This document shows positions 41,722 to 50,620 of a stretch of DNA of 64,000 nt, one piece after another. A program made the translations under genes and the position numbers. Position 1 is the stretch's first letter. Each line of letters begins with the position of its first letter. Below the pieces are notes generated by a model. That model was not told the DNA's origin. It made no database searches and worked only from the letters and a program-made list of their open reading frames with translations. Source of the DNA: Lyngbya aestuarii BL J (lineage in GTDB: Bacteria; Cyanobacteriota; Cyanobacteriia; Cyanobacteriales; Microcoleaceae). The stretch lies in the NCBI RefSeq assembly GCF_000478195.2, contig NZ_AUZM01000002.1:1-64000 (forward strand), in the 5' to 3' direction.

Positions 41722-43365
41722 TTAACTCAACTTCACTGAAACGGGATTTTGTTGGTACTCGGTTAACAATAAACCATATTCCAACCCCTCGACAACCGCT
41801 TGATAAGACGCATCTAAAATATTTGTAGAAACGCCAACTGTTGTCCACCGTTTCTGACCGTTACTCGACTCAATTAATACCCGAGTTTTAGCAGAAGTTC
41901 CCTCTCTCCCATCCAAAATTCTCACTTTATAATCAGTCAGTTGAAATTGAGCAATACTCGGATAAAAACTCAATAACGCCTTTCTTAACGCCGAGTCTAA
42001 CGCCGAAACCGGGCCGTTTCCTTCGGCTGAAGCGAGGATTTCTTCTCCATTTACCGTGACTTTTACCGTTGCCAAAGAATTACTCATGTCTTCGGTTCGT
42101 TTGTCACAATGAACTTGAAACCCTTTAATTTCAAACAACGTTTTTCGAGACCCCAACGCCTCCCGCATCAACAACTCAAAACTTGCTTCGGCTGCTTCAA
42201 ACTGATAACCCTGATGTTCCAATTCTTTCATCCGTTGCAAAATTTGCCGACAAGTGGGATGATCGCGATCAAGTTCAATCCCAAAACTTTGCGCCTTGAC
42301 CAAAACATTACTTAAACCCGACTGCTCAGAAATCACAATTCGCCGTTTATTTCCCACCGTTTCCGGTTCAATATGTTCATAAGTTAGGGGATTTTTCTGC
42401 ACGGCTGACACATGAATTCCCCCTTTATGAGCAAACGCCGACAACCCCACAAAAGGCGCGTGTTCATCAGGGGCGAGGTTCACTAATTCACTCACTAACC
42501 GACTGGTTTCTGTCAGCTTCAAAATTTGGTCTTCCCCAATGCAAGAATAACCGAGTTTAAGTTGTAAATTGGGAATAACCGTACAAAGATTAGCATTTCC
42601 ACAGCGTTCACCATAACCATTCATCGTCCCCTGAACCATTCTCGCCCCTGACCTCACCCCTGCTAATGCGTTCGCCACAGCCGTCCCGGAGTCATTATGG
42701 GTGTGAATGCCAATTTGGGGAAGACTCTCTAAATTCCAACTCGCCAGCACTTCGACAACTTGGTGAGTAATTTCGCTAATTTCATGGGGAAGGGTACCGC
42801 CATTAGTATCACAAAGCACTAACCATTCAGCACCCGCCCTCGCTGCGGCTTCTAGAGTTTTGAGGGCGTATTCCGGGTTTTGTTTGTATCCATCAAACCA
42901 GTGTTCAGCATCATAAATCATTCGTCGCCCTTGAGAGATCAGAAACTCGATGGAGTCTCCTATCATGGCTAGATTTTCATCCAAGCTGGTCTTCAAACCT
43001 TCTGTAACGTGTAAATCCCAGGATTTTCCAAAAAGTGTCACCCAACGAGTTCCGGCTGACAAAATTGGTTTAAAAGCGGGGTCAGTAGCGGCAGTCGTTC
43101 CGGGTCGGCGAGTTGAACAAAATGCCACGATTTCCGCTTGGGTGAGGGGTTCTTCTTGCAGTCGCCAAAAAAACTGCACATCTTTGGGGTTTGCACCGGG
43201 CCAACCGCCTTCGATAAACGGTATTCCTAACGCATCCAGACGGTAAGCAATGCGGAGTTTGTCTTCGATAGACAGAGAAATTCCTTCTCGTTGGGCGCCG
43301 TCTCGCAGCGTGGTATCGTAAATCCAGCAGGTGGGTTGAGTCATGGCGGTTTGATCAGTAGTCAT
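41722..43365 (-). CDS. cimA: Citramalate synthase
   Basis: The 547-residue protein belongs to the HMGL-like family: IYDTTLRDGAQREGISLSIE at the start, GIHTHNDSGTAVANAL with metal-binding histidines, and a C-terminal LeuA-type allosteric domain (from about 395). Length and the GAQREGIS variant point to citramalate synthase rather than 2-isopropylmalate synthase. It condenses pyruvate with acetyl-CoA to make (R)-citramalate, giving isoleucine independently of threonine. That pathway is known in cyanobacteria. A second start (MTQPTCWIYD, seven residues on) is possible. Confidence 0.88.
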   Translation of the reverse strand: MTTDQTAMTQPTCWIYDTTLRDGAQREGISLSIEDKLRIAYRLDALGIPFIEGGWPGANPKDVQFFWRLQEEPLTQAEIVAFCSTRRPGTTAATDPAFKPILSAGTRWVTLFGKSWDLHVTEGLKTSLDENLAMIGDSIEFLISQGRRMIYDAEHWFDGYKQNPEYALKTLEAAARAGAEWLVLCDTNGGTLPHEISEITHQVVEVLASWNLESLPQIGIHTHNDSGTAVANALAGVRSGARMVQGTMNGYGERCGNANLCTVIPNLQLKLGYSCIGEDQILKLTETSRLVSELVNLAPDEHAPFVGLSAFAHKGGIHVSAVQKNPLTYEHIEPETVGNKRRIVISEQSGLSNVLVKAQSFGIELDRDHPTCRQILQRMKELEHQGYQFEAAEASFELLMREALGSRKTLFEIKGFQVHCDKRTEDMSNSLATVKVTVNGEEILASAEGNGPVSALDSALRKALLSFYPSIAQFQLTDYKVRILDGREGTSAKTRVLIESSNGQKRWTTVGVSTNILDASYQAVVEGLEYGLLLTEYQQNPVSVKLS

Positions 43366-43652
43366 GGGGTTTATGAGGGTGAATCAACACAGCTTCAACT
43401 CACCCCTCAAGTGACCAGTCTTGATTGATAGCCTAGCCGTGATTTTGTGATTCGCTTGAATAGGTGGGGGTTGAGTTGTCTCTTTTGTTTGAGTTATTGT
43501 TGAAGACTCAGTTTTCCTATTATCTAATTTTCCCCCCTGGTTTTGTCTAGTCTTTTTAGCAATTTTTTTGAAGTAAGAGTTCTGCTAAAAGTTGGTAAAA
43601 TTCTAAAAAGAATCTAAAAAAATGGGTAGCATCACAAAAGGAGAACACTTTT

Positions 43653-43988
43653 ATGGTTAGTATTCAGGTTCAAGGGAAAACGATCACTTGCGATCGCGGT
43701 GAAAATTTACGTCAGGTTTTGCTGAAAAATGGGATTGATCTCTACAATAGTCAGGCTTCTGTGATTAACTGTCGGGGCTTGGGGACTTGTGGAACCTGTG
43801 CGGTGGAGATTGTTGGGGAAGTCTCTGAACCGCAGTGGCGAGAAAAAACTCGATTGTCACTTCCGCCTCACTCTCCCCAAACCACTCGCCGTCTCGCTTG
43901 TCAGGTGAAGGTGTTGGGAGATATTAAAGTGAGAAAATACGATGGATTTTGGGGGCAAGGATCAGAAACCGTTTGGACAGAAACATAG
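43653..43988 (+). CDS. 2Fe-2S ferredoxin-like protein
   Basis: The 111-residue protein has the plant-type motif: VINCRGLGTCGTCAVEIVG gives C-x5-C-x2-C, and the last cysteine is in RLACQVKV. The start has a strong AAAGGAGA site eight bases before the ATG. It resembles the small cyanobacterial 2Fe-2S proteins beside photosynthetic genes rather than the main PetF. It should carry electrons; its partners are unknown. The end (WGQGSETVWTET) is followed at once by a dispersed repeat. Confidence 0.88.
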   Translation: MVSIQVQGKTITCDRGENLRQVLLKNGIDLYNSQASVINCRGLGTCGTCAVEIVGEVSEPQWREKTRLSLPPHSPQTTRRLACQVKVLGDIKVRKYDGFWGQGSETVWTET

Positions 43989-43991
43989 TCT

Positions 43992-44125
43992 AGTCACAGA
44001 TTACTCCGCCCAACGGGTACTCTGCGCGCGTGGGCTTCGCCCAACACCAGTTGCTTTAAGTCGGGGAACCCGCCCAACGCACTGGTTCACCGTACAACGA
44101 CGGAGACGGCACGGACCGTTGGTCA
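43992..44125 (+). repeat. Dispersed intergenic repeat, copy A (plus orientation)
   Basis: It begins AGTCACAGATTACTCCGCC, contains TCGGGGAACCCGCCCAACGC and ends in GGAGACGGCACGGACCGTTG plus GTCA. Copy B at 27387-27497 lies in the opposite orientation. Copy A has an extra GC-rich filling (CTCTGCGCGCGTGGGCTTCG) between the first and second blocks. It starts four bases after the ferredoxin stop. Copies in different contexts indicate a mobile or duplicated intergenic element. Confidence 0.75.
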
Positions 44126-44294
44126 GATTGTCCCATTTGTGATTGATTTTCGGAATTTGGGTTAATTTTCAAATTTTCTTTGATTTCTGAATCGATTTTA
44201 CGATACAGTGTCTCCAGAGATTTTCAAACTGATTTGAGATCGGTCGCTAATGCACAGATCCATTTCAATCGTTAACAAAATTGGAGACACACAA

Positions 44295-44618
44295 ATGGGT
44301 ACGGCTACTTTTATTCAAGATGAAGCTGAATTGGATTTGCTGCTGAAAAATGAGTCATTATTGGTTGTAGACTTCACCGCAACTTGGTGTGGGCCTTGTA
44401 AAATGATCGCCCCTTTTATGGATCAACTCGCTGAGGAGTATAGCGATCAAATCAAAGTGTCCAAGTTAGATCTTGATTCTAACAAGGGCATTGCTAAACG
44501 ATTTTCGATTAGAAGTATTCCGGCGGTCTTGTTCTTCAAAGAAGGGGAATTGAAAGAGACGGTGATCGGGGCGAAGCCCTACGAAAACTTTAAGAGTGTA
44601 GTTGCTGGACTGTTGTAA
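44295..44618 (+). CDS. Thioredoxin
   Basis: ATG 44295 is chosen because GGAGA lies nine bases upstream and the product then begins MGTATFIQDEAELD, 107 residues, the usual length. The open frame starts at 44250. The active site is WCGPC in FTATWCGPCKMIAPFMD; the cis-proline is in SIRSIPAVLFF. It reduces disulfides of target proteins. It may form a redox pair with the ferredoxin gene upstream, though a 306-base gap with a repeat separates them. Confidence 0.95.
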   Translation: MGTATFIQDEAELDLLLKNESLLVVDFTATWCGPCKMIAPFMDQLAEEYSDQIKVSKLDLDSNKGIAKRFSIRSIPAVLFFKEGELKETVIGAKPYENFKSVVAGLL

Positions 44619-44691
44619 TCTAAAATGGTCTCAGGTGCGACGACTTGTTGATGTCTCATTACTGATCATTTTCCTCCGTATCTTCGGAATT

Positions 44692-46269
44692 TTAATTCTC
44701 CTCAACTTCGGAATCTTCAGTTGATTCTGTTTCGGTTTCAGGAGAACGAGTAAAACTTTCATAAACGGTTTTAGAAATATTCCGAATCAGAGATTCAGCC
44801 GCCGAATCATCATCATTTCGTTCCACTAAAACCGCCAATAAATACCGCTTTCCATTGGGTAAATCAATTAAACCGACATCACCCGAAACTGATTTTAAAT
44901 TCCCCGTTTTATGAGCGATAATCGCACCTCGACCTAAGCCACTCGCCAGGAGAGAATCATTTTCGGTTTTCTCCATAATTCTAAAAATGCGATCGCGAGA
45001 TTTCATCGAAACCAATCCACCTTGATTGAGTTGAGTCAATAAATTTACTAAGTCTTTGGGTGTTGTTTTATTCGTTCCTCTTAAATCTGGAAGTACATCT
45101 CGAATCACAGTATTGTGTAAACCCCAATCGAGAAACTTTTGATTGATAAATTCCGCTCCCCCTAAGCGTTCAATCAACATATTCGTTGCGGTATTATCAC
45201 TAATCACAATCATTTTAGTTGCCGTTTCTAAAGCCGTGTATTCAGTTCCCGCCGATTGATATTGCATATCTCCCGACCCTCCAGCGATATGCTGATCCTC
45301 CATTGTCAAGACTTCATTGAGACTAATTTTCCCTTCGTCAACGGCTTGAAAAAATGCAACTAAAATCGGCACTTTAATCGTACTTGCTGCGGCGAAAGCA
45401 GATTCACTATTAATATCAACATAGCCGCCTGTATCCAAATCAACTAACAATACCCCCGGTTTTAAATCCGAATTTTCAGGCGTTAAAGCTAAAATTTGTT
45501 GTTTAACGGTTTTAATTTCTTGGTTGAGTTGAACCGATAAAGGAAGTGTTTCTACACCGACAGGCGTTGGTGTCGCCTCCAGTTGACTTTCAAGACCTAA
45601 ATTGGCGTTAGAAGTCGCCGCAGACGATCCCAACCGTCCCAAAGAACTTAATACCGACAACACCGTACCCGAAATTACCCCAATTCCCACACCCAAAATG
45701 AGTAAACGCGCCCCATAAATCATCGGTGAAAATCGACGTTTCGGCTTTTTAGTCACTCGGGGACGAGCATAAACCGGAGACTGGGAAGATAGCGTTGAAG
45801 AAGGGGAACTCAGCGGACGACGACTGAGACTCCTAGACGGAGGAGGAGCGGGTAAATTAGGGTTTCTACGATTATTCGTAATCAGAGGCGTTATCGGCGA
45901 ACCAGAAGTCTGACGAGGGCGGTTGCGCCGGGAAGGAGGAGTTCTAGGATGTTGCTGTTGTTGTTCACGAGTTTGTTGTCGCTGGCGTAGTTGAGAGACT
46001 AACGGTTTTAAAGACTCAGCCGTTTGTGACGCATCTCCCAAAGGGAAACCAGAGGGTGAATTTGGCGACTTAGACGATTTGAACCGCCCAAACGGTTTCA
46101 TCAAGCCATTCAAGAAGCGAAACGGCTGAGATGAACTTGTTCGACGCTGACGACGGCGACGGCGAGAAGTCGGCTGAGATCCATTGCGAGATTGGGACTC
46201 CCGAGATCGAGAGTCTGAAGAAGAAATAAGCGATAAATGACGGGGGGATCGCTGGGCCACACCAAACAC
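44692..46269 (-). CDS. Membrane-anchored class A beta-lactamase-fold serine hydrolase
   Basis: The 525-residue protein has a long basic, Ser/Arg/Pro-rich cytoplasmic N-terminus (1-180), one transmembrane helix (about 185-210) and a periplasmic serine-hydrolase domain. The domain has SxxK (S296-K299 in AAASTIKVP), SDN (357-359) and KTG (454-456). The region between SDN and KTG (DVLPDLRGTNKTTPKDL) lacks the Glu-x-x-Leu-Asn of beta-lactamase omega loops. It is thus more likely a D,D-peptidase-like cell-wall enzyme than a drug-destroying one, by inference. Confidence 0.85.
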   Translation of the reverse strand: MFGVAQRSPRHLSLISSSDSRSRESQSRNGSQPTSRRRRRQRRTSSSQPFRFLNGLMKPFGRFKSSKSPNSPSGFPLGDASQTAESLKPLVSQLRQRQQTREQQQQHPRTPPSRRNRPRQTSGSPITPLITNNRRNPNLPAPPPSRSLSRRPLSSPSSTLSSQSPVYARPRVTKKPKRRFSPMIYGARLLILGVGIGVISGTVLSVLSSLGRLGSSAATSNANLGLESQLEATPTPVGVETLPLSVQLNQEIKTVKQQILALTPENSDLKPGVLLVDLDTGGYVDINSESAFAAASTIKVPILVAFFQAVDEGKISLNEVLTMEDQHIAGGSGDMQYQSAGTEYTALETATKMIVISDNTATNMLIERLGGAEFINQKFLDWGLHNTVIRDVLPDLRGTNKTTPKDLVNLLTQLNQGGLVSMKSRDRIFRIMEKTENDSLLASGLGRGAIIAHKTGNLKSVSGDVGLIDLPNGKRYLLAVLVERNDDDSAAESLIRNISKTVYESFTRSPETETESTEDSEVEEN

Positions 46270-46373
46270 CTAGTAAACTGTGATCAACCAAACAAAGAGT
46301 AAGTCCGCGATTAACGAGGACATAAACCGAAAGTCATGTTGAGAGAAGAATCAGGGATTGTCAATACTCAACA

Positions 46374-47327
46374 CTAGATTGAGGTCTCATCTGGGGATTC
46401 GCTCTCCATCGTCCTACCAGGCTGTTCAACTGAGGGTGAGTCTGTCTCTTGGGTCAAGGCAACGCGATCGCTCAAAGCACTGCTCTGGGAATCGCACGAG
46501 ACATCTGCAACAGCATGATTACACGCTATCAGGGTATCATCAACTGTACCGGATTGTTGAGCCTCGTTTAACGCCCATTCCATTTGAGAAAGAATTCCCC
46601 TCAACATATTGACTTCGGTTTGAGATAAATCAGCACGATTAAACAAACGCCGAAATTTTTCCATGCGACTCGCCGCAGTATGAGGATAAAGATAACCAAT
46701 ATTCAGCAACAGGGTTTCTAGATGCTCGTAAAATCCTTCTAGACGTTCGAGGGGTGCTGATGATGCGGGCTGAATGGGCGAGGAAACTCGACGAGACGAA
46801 GCACTCAAAGACAAATCTTCTGCTGATGTATTCGGGCTGATATTCGCCAGTTGAGACAGTTCATAACAACAGACTGCCACAGCTTGAGCCAAATTTAACG
46901 CCGGATAAGCTGAACTCGACGGAATGCGAACAAATCGTTGAGCAAATTTCAGTTCTTCGTTGCTGAGTCCCCGATCTTCCGGGCCAAAAATTAAAGCCGA
47001 CCGGGTTTCTAGTAACCATCCTAAAGCATGACGGGGATGTTCTAAAGGGGTTTCGAGGGATCGTTCTCGTGCTGTTGTGGCGATCGCTCGTTGACATCCA
47101 GTTAAAGCTTCTGGCAAAGTTGCAGTTATCGTTGCTGTTTCCAGTAGATCTGCGGCATGGACAGCCATTCTTTGGGCTTCCTCACACTGGGGATCGCATT
47201 GAGGATTGACTAACACTAACTGTTGTAATCCCATATTTTTGAGAATTCGAGCGACAGAACCAACATTTAAGGCTCCGGCTGGCTCGACTAAGATAATCCG
47301 AACTTGGGCTAAGGCTTTCTCTAACAC
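46374..47327 (-). CDS. trmJ: TrmJ-like tRNA 2'-O-methyltransferase (SPOUT)
   Basis: The 317-residue protein opens with RIILVEPAGALNVGSVARIL, the SPOUT-family TrmJ start, and has the knotted-domain block ALIFGPEDRGLSNEEL and RIPSSSAYPALNLAQAVAV. TrmJ methylates the 2'-OH of nucleotide 32 in several tRNAs using S-adenosylmethionine. The C-terminal half (from about 165) is the helical dimer domain plus a low-complexity tail unlike the E. coli enzyme. It is a housekeeping gene; the DUF2256 gene lies divergently 61 bases away. Confidence 0.88.
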   Translation of the reverse strand: MLEKALAQVRIILVEPAGALNVGSVARILKNMGLQQLVLVNPQCDPQCEEAQRMAVHAADLLETATITATLPEALTGCQRAIATTARERSLETPLEHPRHALGWLLETRSALIFGPEDRGLSNEELKFAQRFVRIPSSSAYPALNLAQAVAVCCYELSQLANISPNTSAEDLSLSASSRRVSSPIQPASSAPLERLEGFYEHLETLLLNIGYLYPHTAASRMEKFRRLFNRADLSQTEVNMLRGILSQMEWALNEAQQSGTVDDTLIACNHAVADVSCDSQSSALSDRVALTQETDSPSVEQPGRTMESESPDETSI

Positions 47328-47388
47328 TGTCTATAACCTGGACAATGGTATGCTAGTTGTTGACAACCTGCAACTCAAATAACTTAAC

Positions 47389-47541
47389 ATGGCACGCCAG
47401 CGTTCTAAATCTGACCTGCCAACTAAAGTATGCCCCGTCTGTGGTCGTCCTTTTACTTGGCGCAAAAAATGGGCTGATTGTTGGGATGAAGTGAAATACT
47501 GTTCCGAACGTTGTCGGCGACGGAAAAACAGCGACCAGTGA
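47389..47541 (+). CDS. DUF2256 family small zinc-ribbon protein (50 aa)
   Basis: The 50-residue product begins [20 protein letters not shown] and has a second pair of cysteines in [10 protein letters not shown], so four cysteines make a zinc ribbon. The opening [17 protein letters not shown] is characteristic of DUF2256. The function is unknown. The gene lies divergently from trmJ and 99 bases before the isoaspartyl peptidase gene. Confidence 0.85.
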   Translation: MARQRSKSDLPTKVCPVCGRPFTWRKKWADCWDEVKYCSERCRRRKNSDQ

Positions 47542-47640
47542 ACAGAGAAGATTCATAATTCATAATTCATTGGAATTGTCCAACCAGACGTGCAAAAATA
47601 TTTCAACTACTCACTCAAAAATTTATTGTTGTAAATCAGT

Positions 47641-48564
47641 ATGGTGCAGCCTAAATTAATTATTCACGGGGGAGCCGGAAGTTCCATTGAAAGTAAAGGG
47701 GGGATCGATCAAGTCCGCAAAGCCCTTTATAGTGTTTTAGAAAAAATTTATCCTTTGTTCGCTCAAGGGATCAGCGCCACTGATATCGTTGTTGAGGGAT
47801 GTCGGTTGCTTGAAGATGAACCTCTATTCAATGCGGGGACGGGTTCGGTGCTTCAGTCAGATGGTCAAATTCGCATGAGTGCGGGTTTGATGAATGGTAT
47901 GACTCAAAGCTTTAGTGGCGTGATCAACATTTCTCGGGTAAAAAATCCTATTGATCTCGCTAAAGTATTACAAGATTCTATGGATCGGATTTTATCTGAT
48001 CATGGAGCGACTGAACTGGCGCGAGAATTGCAACTACCGATTTATAATCCTCTAATTGATCGCCGACTCAACGAATGGGTCGAAGAACGTCAGCACAATT
48101 TTACCCGAGAAATGGCAAATGTTGTGGCTGAACCTGCTCGTACCGGTACCATTGGAGTTGTTGCTTTAGATACTGCTGGACGACTGGCTGCGGGGACATC
48201 TACAGGTGGTAAGGGGTTTGAAAGAATTGGTCGGGTGAGTGATTCTCCCATGCCTGCGGGTAATTATGCCACATCGGAAGCGGCTGTGAGTTGTACGGGG
48301 ATCGGCGAAGATCTGATCGATGAATGTTTTGCGGCTCGTTTGGTGGTTCGGGGGACAGATGGTTTATCGTTAAAAGATGCCCTGGATCGCTCTTTTGCGG
48401 AAGCGACTCAACGAAAACGGGATTTTGGAGCGATCGCGATCAATTCTACAGGTCAGATCGGATTAGGTAAAACTTGTGATGTGATTGTCGCTGCTTATCA
48501 CGATGGTGAACAAATTGGCGATAGTATTGAAATGGAAAAAGGAACTCAGGTGTTAGTAATTTAA
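47641..48564 (+). CDS. iaaA: Isoaspartyl peptidase/L-asparaginase (plant type)
   Basis: The 307-residue Ntn-hydrolase has the N-terminal block LIIHGGAGSS, the loop LFNAGTGSVLQSDGQIRMSA and the autocleavage site ARTGTIGVVALD, whose Thr becomes the N-terminal nucleophile. It breaks down isoaspartyl dipeptides and asparagine. Later GGKGFERIGRVSDSPMPAGNY is also conserved. Its C-terminal stretch DGEQIGDSIEMEKGTQVLVI is copied almost exactly at 55.2 kb, which makes this gene the left boundary of a 6.6-kb accessory segment. Confidence 0.95.
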   Translation: MVQPKLIIHGGAGSSIESKGGIDQVRKALYSVLEKIYPLFAQGISATDIVVEGCRLLEDEPLFNAGTGSVLQSDGQIRMSAGLMNGMTQSFSGVINISRVKNPIDLAKVLQDSMDRILSDHGATELARELQLPIYNPLIDRRLNEWVEERQHNFTREMANVVAEPARTGTIGVVALDTAGRLAAGTSTGGKGFERIGRVSDSPMPAGNYATSEAAVSCTGIGEDLIDECFAARLVVRGTDGLSLKDALDRSFAEATQRKRDFGAIAINSTGQIGLGKTCDVIVAAYHDGEQIGDSIEMEKGTQVLVI

Positions 48565-48644
48565 TTGGGGGGTTCTGGCGGTTGTGGTACGTTCTAAAAA
48601 TGCTTCTTTTATAATCAAGAGAAATCCTCAACGGTTCTGAAATT

Positions 48645-49466
48645 ATGTCTTCTCCATCCATTGGCGATCCCGAACTGAAGCCTTTTCCCGATCACACCCA
48701 ACTGCCAGAATCCGATGGAACCTTCGTGAAAAACTTTCAGGAACATCCCCAAAGCATTTTACTCACCGATTCTCTCGGCACAATTTTACAGCAACTTCAC
48801 CCGGACGGGCAGTATGCGATCGGTCAGGATTGCGGGATTTATTGGCGCGAACCCCAACCGCCAGAACAGGGAGCAATAGCGCCGGATTGGTTTTATGTTC
48901 CCAATGTTCCGTCCCGTTTACATGGGGAAATTCGCCGTTCTTATGTGCTTTGGCGAGAATTTATGGCCCCAATAATTGCATTAGAATTTGCTAGTGGAGA
49001 TGGTTCAGAAGAACGGGATGCAACACCGTTATTTACCGCAACGGGAAAAACTCAAAAGCCGGGAAAATTTTGGGTGTATGAAAGAATTATTCGGATTCCT
49101 TATTACGGCATTTTTGAAATCAAAACAAACAAGCTCGAAGTTTATCACTTGGTTGATGTTTCTTATCAAAAAGTAGAGCAAAACGAGCGGGGACATTATG
49201 AAATTCCGTTGCTGAATGTTGAACTGGGTTTGTGGCAAGGTCGCTATCAAAATCAAGATCCTCAACTGTGGCTGCGGTGGTGGGATTTAGACGGAAATTT
49301 GCTGTTAATTGGTCACGAACAAGCGGAATTAGAACGACAAAAAACCGAACAAGAACGTCAGCGTGCAGAACAAGCAGAATTCCAGTTACAGCAGGAACGT
49401 CAACGAGCCGAACGGTTAGCCGAATTGTTGCGATCGCAAGGGATTAATCTAGAATATCTTGAGTAG
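48645..49466 (+). CDS. Uma2-family (DUF820) protein with C-terminal coiled coil
   Basis: The 273-residue protein has the Uma2 core: IAPDWFYVPNV with the conserved Asp, IALEFASGDG with Glu, and FWVYERIIRIPYYGIFEIK. The last 60 residues are a Glu/Arg/Gln coiled coil (EQERQRAEQAEFQLQQERQR) common in cyanobacterial Uma2 proteins. It is the first gene inside the segment bounded by the two copies of the iaaA end. Uma2 is a PD-(D/E)xK-like fold; its biological role is not known. It is distinct from the one in the phn operon. Confidence 0.85.
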   Translation: MSSPSIGDPELKPFPDHTQLPESDGTFVKNFQEHPQSILLTDSLGTILQQLHPDGQYAIGQDCGIYWREPQPPEQGAIAPDWFYVPNVPSRLHGEIRRSYVLWREFMAPIIALEFASGDGSEERDATPLFTATGKTQKPGKFWVYERIIRIPYYGIFEIKTNKLEVYHLVDVSYQKVEQNERGHYEIPLLNVELGLWQGRYQNQDPQLWLRWWDLDGNLLLIGHEQAELERQKTEQERQRAEQAEFQLQQERQRAERLAELLRSQGINLEYLE

Positions 49467-49635
49467 AGAATATTATATCGTTTCTGTTTAATCATGCAAC
49501 TTTTTTCATCCCCCGCCTGCGGCTTCCCACAAACCCTCTTTTGTCATTGGTCACATCTTCGCTTTCATCCTTTGCTAACTTTGCTAAGAACTCATAAGCC
49601 AATTTAACCTGATCGGGTGGAGGAAAGATTAACTT

Positions 49636-50031
49636 TCAAGGAACAACAGTAATAGAGCCGAATTGACGAAAATGATCATCAAAACTAAAGGCTTGCGTTA
49701 ACTTTAATTTGTCTATAATAACTTTACTACTACAATCTGTAAAACTCCATTCTTTATCCGAAAATCGACTAAACACTTGCCATGTTAACTGAACGTCACC
49801 TTCTGTCAGATAGTAAAGCCTAACAAGCTGACCTGAAAAAAATGCTTCCCCTAAAGCAATTGAAAGTGCGGTTTCTCCTCTTGCTCTTAGTAATGTCAGT
49901 GTTTCATCAACGATCTAGTCTGTTGTCAGAAGAGGTTGGGTGTTTTGGCGAATCCAAGTATTTGCAGCTTGATAATTAGAATCAGAAGGAACTACGGTTG
50001 CAAACCAAGCACTTGTGTCTACAAATATCAT
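49636..50031 (-). pseudogene. PIN-domain (VapC-like) toxin gene with an internal stop at codon 39
   Basis: On the minus strand a 131-codon frame begins MIFVDTSAWFATVVPSD with the conserved first Asp, continues VDETLTLLRARG and ends GSITVVP at TGA 49636-49638. It is intact apart from TAG at 49915-49917, in a place where family members usually have a Tyr-like residue. C-terminal acidic residues (WSFTDC, FSFDDHF) typical of PIN RNases remain. It starts three bases after the antitoxin stop. A single substitution would restore it, so inactivation looks recent, or the base could be a sequencing error. Confidence 0.85.
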
Positions 50032-50034
50032 TAC

Positions 50035-50268
50035 TTATTTCTGATCATAATAGAGTATTTTATCATGGTCATGCCCTGAAAACTTTTCTTGAGTTCCCTC
50101 TAGCGGTAATGCTGCAATTTCAGCCAAGATATCAGCAGGGGTTTTCTCCTCTTGATTGAAATCTCGTGAAGTCACAATAACTTCTACTGGAGTCCCTTCT
50201 GGTAGGTTTATTGGCTGCATGAGTCGCAGCACTCCTTGTTCATAAATTGCTTGCAGTGTGATAGTCAT
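50035..50268 (-). CDS. Antitoxin (AF2212/DUF104-like), intact
   Basis: The 77-residue protein begins MTITLQAIYEQGVLRLMQPI, the opening of DUF104/AF2212-type antitoxins, with LPEGTPVEVIVTS as the short beta domain. A flexible C-terminal arm (DILAEIAALPLEGTQ) would wrap the toxin. The order, antitoxin then PIN toxin with almost no gap, is that of a VapBC-type module. It has lost its partner's function while itself remaining intact. Confidence 0.82.
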   Translation of the reverse strand: MTITLQAIYEQGVLRLMQPINLPEGTPVEVIVTSRDFNQEEKTPADILAEIAALPLEGTQEKFSGHDHDKILYYDQK

Positions 50269-50620
50269 TAACTTAGACTCAATAGTAGAACAACTCTTGA
50301 ATTCATTATAAGCGACTTAGAAGGTTACGAACTTCACCCTAGCTCTATTGTATAATTATCCGTGTATAGGTTAGGGCTGTTTTAATGTGATCGCCTTTCA
50401 GTCAGAAAAATAAGTTACCTTTAGTGCGATCGCTTTTCTTTTCAGTTAGATTTCACTTCAGTTCAACTCAACTAACTGTTATCAATAAAAAAGGATAGAG
50501 AATGTCTCTACCCTTGAATTTTAAAATTTTAGGATTTTTGCGATCGCGAAGCGTAAAATTAACTGAGTAGAGCAGTCAAATGAAGAGTTGGATGTCACAG
50601 TATTCAACCTAACCTACGAG
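50269..50620. other. Gene-free region between the antitoxin and the GTPase operon
   Basis: I see no reading frame of interest. Two HIP1 octamers (near 50434 and 50538) and A/T-rich sequence are present. The antitoxin promoter should be near 50290-50350. A weak inverted sequence (CTTTCAGTCAG and repeats of CAGTTAGATTTCACTTCAG type) runs through 50395-50470. Confidence 0.4.

Noticed and set aside
43942-44142. 66-codon frame after the ferredoxin gene
   Set aside because: Starts inside the ferredoxin gene in another frame and covers repeat copy A; no protein-like features.
44692-46269. Antibiotic-resistance beta-lactamase
   Set aside because: The omega-loop glutamate motif is missing, so a resistance label is not supported.
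49467-49635. Continuation of the PIN toxin frame past its stop
   Set aside because: The same frame continues as IFPPPDQVKLAYEFLAKLAK, which looks protein-like, but there is no start codon and no link to a family. It may be a remnant of another small gene, and is not strong enough to list.
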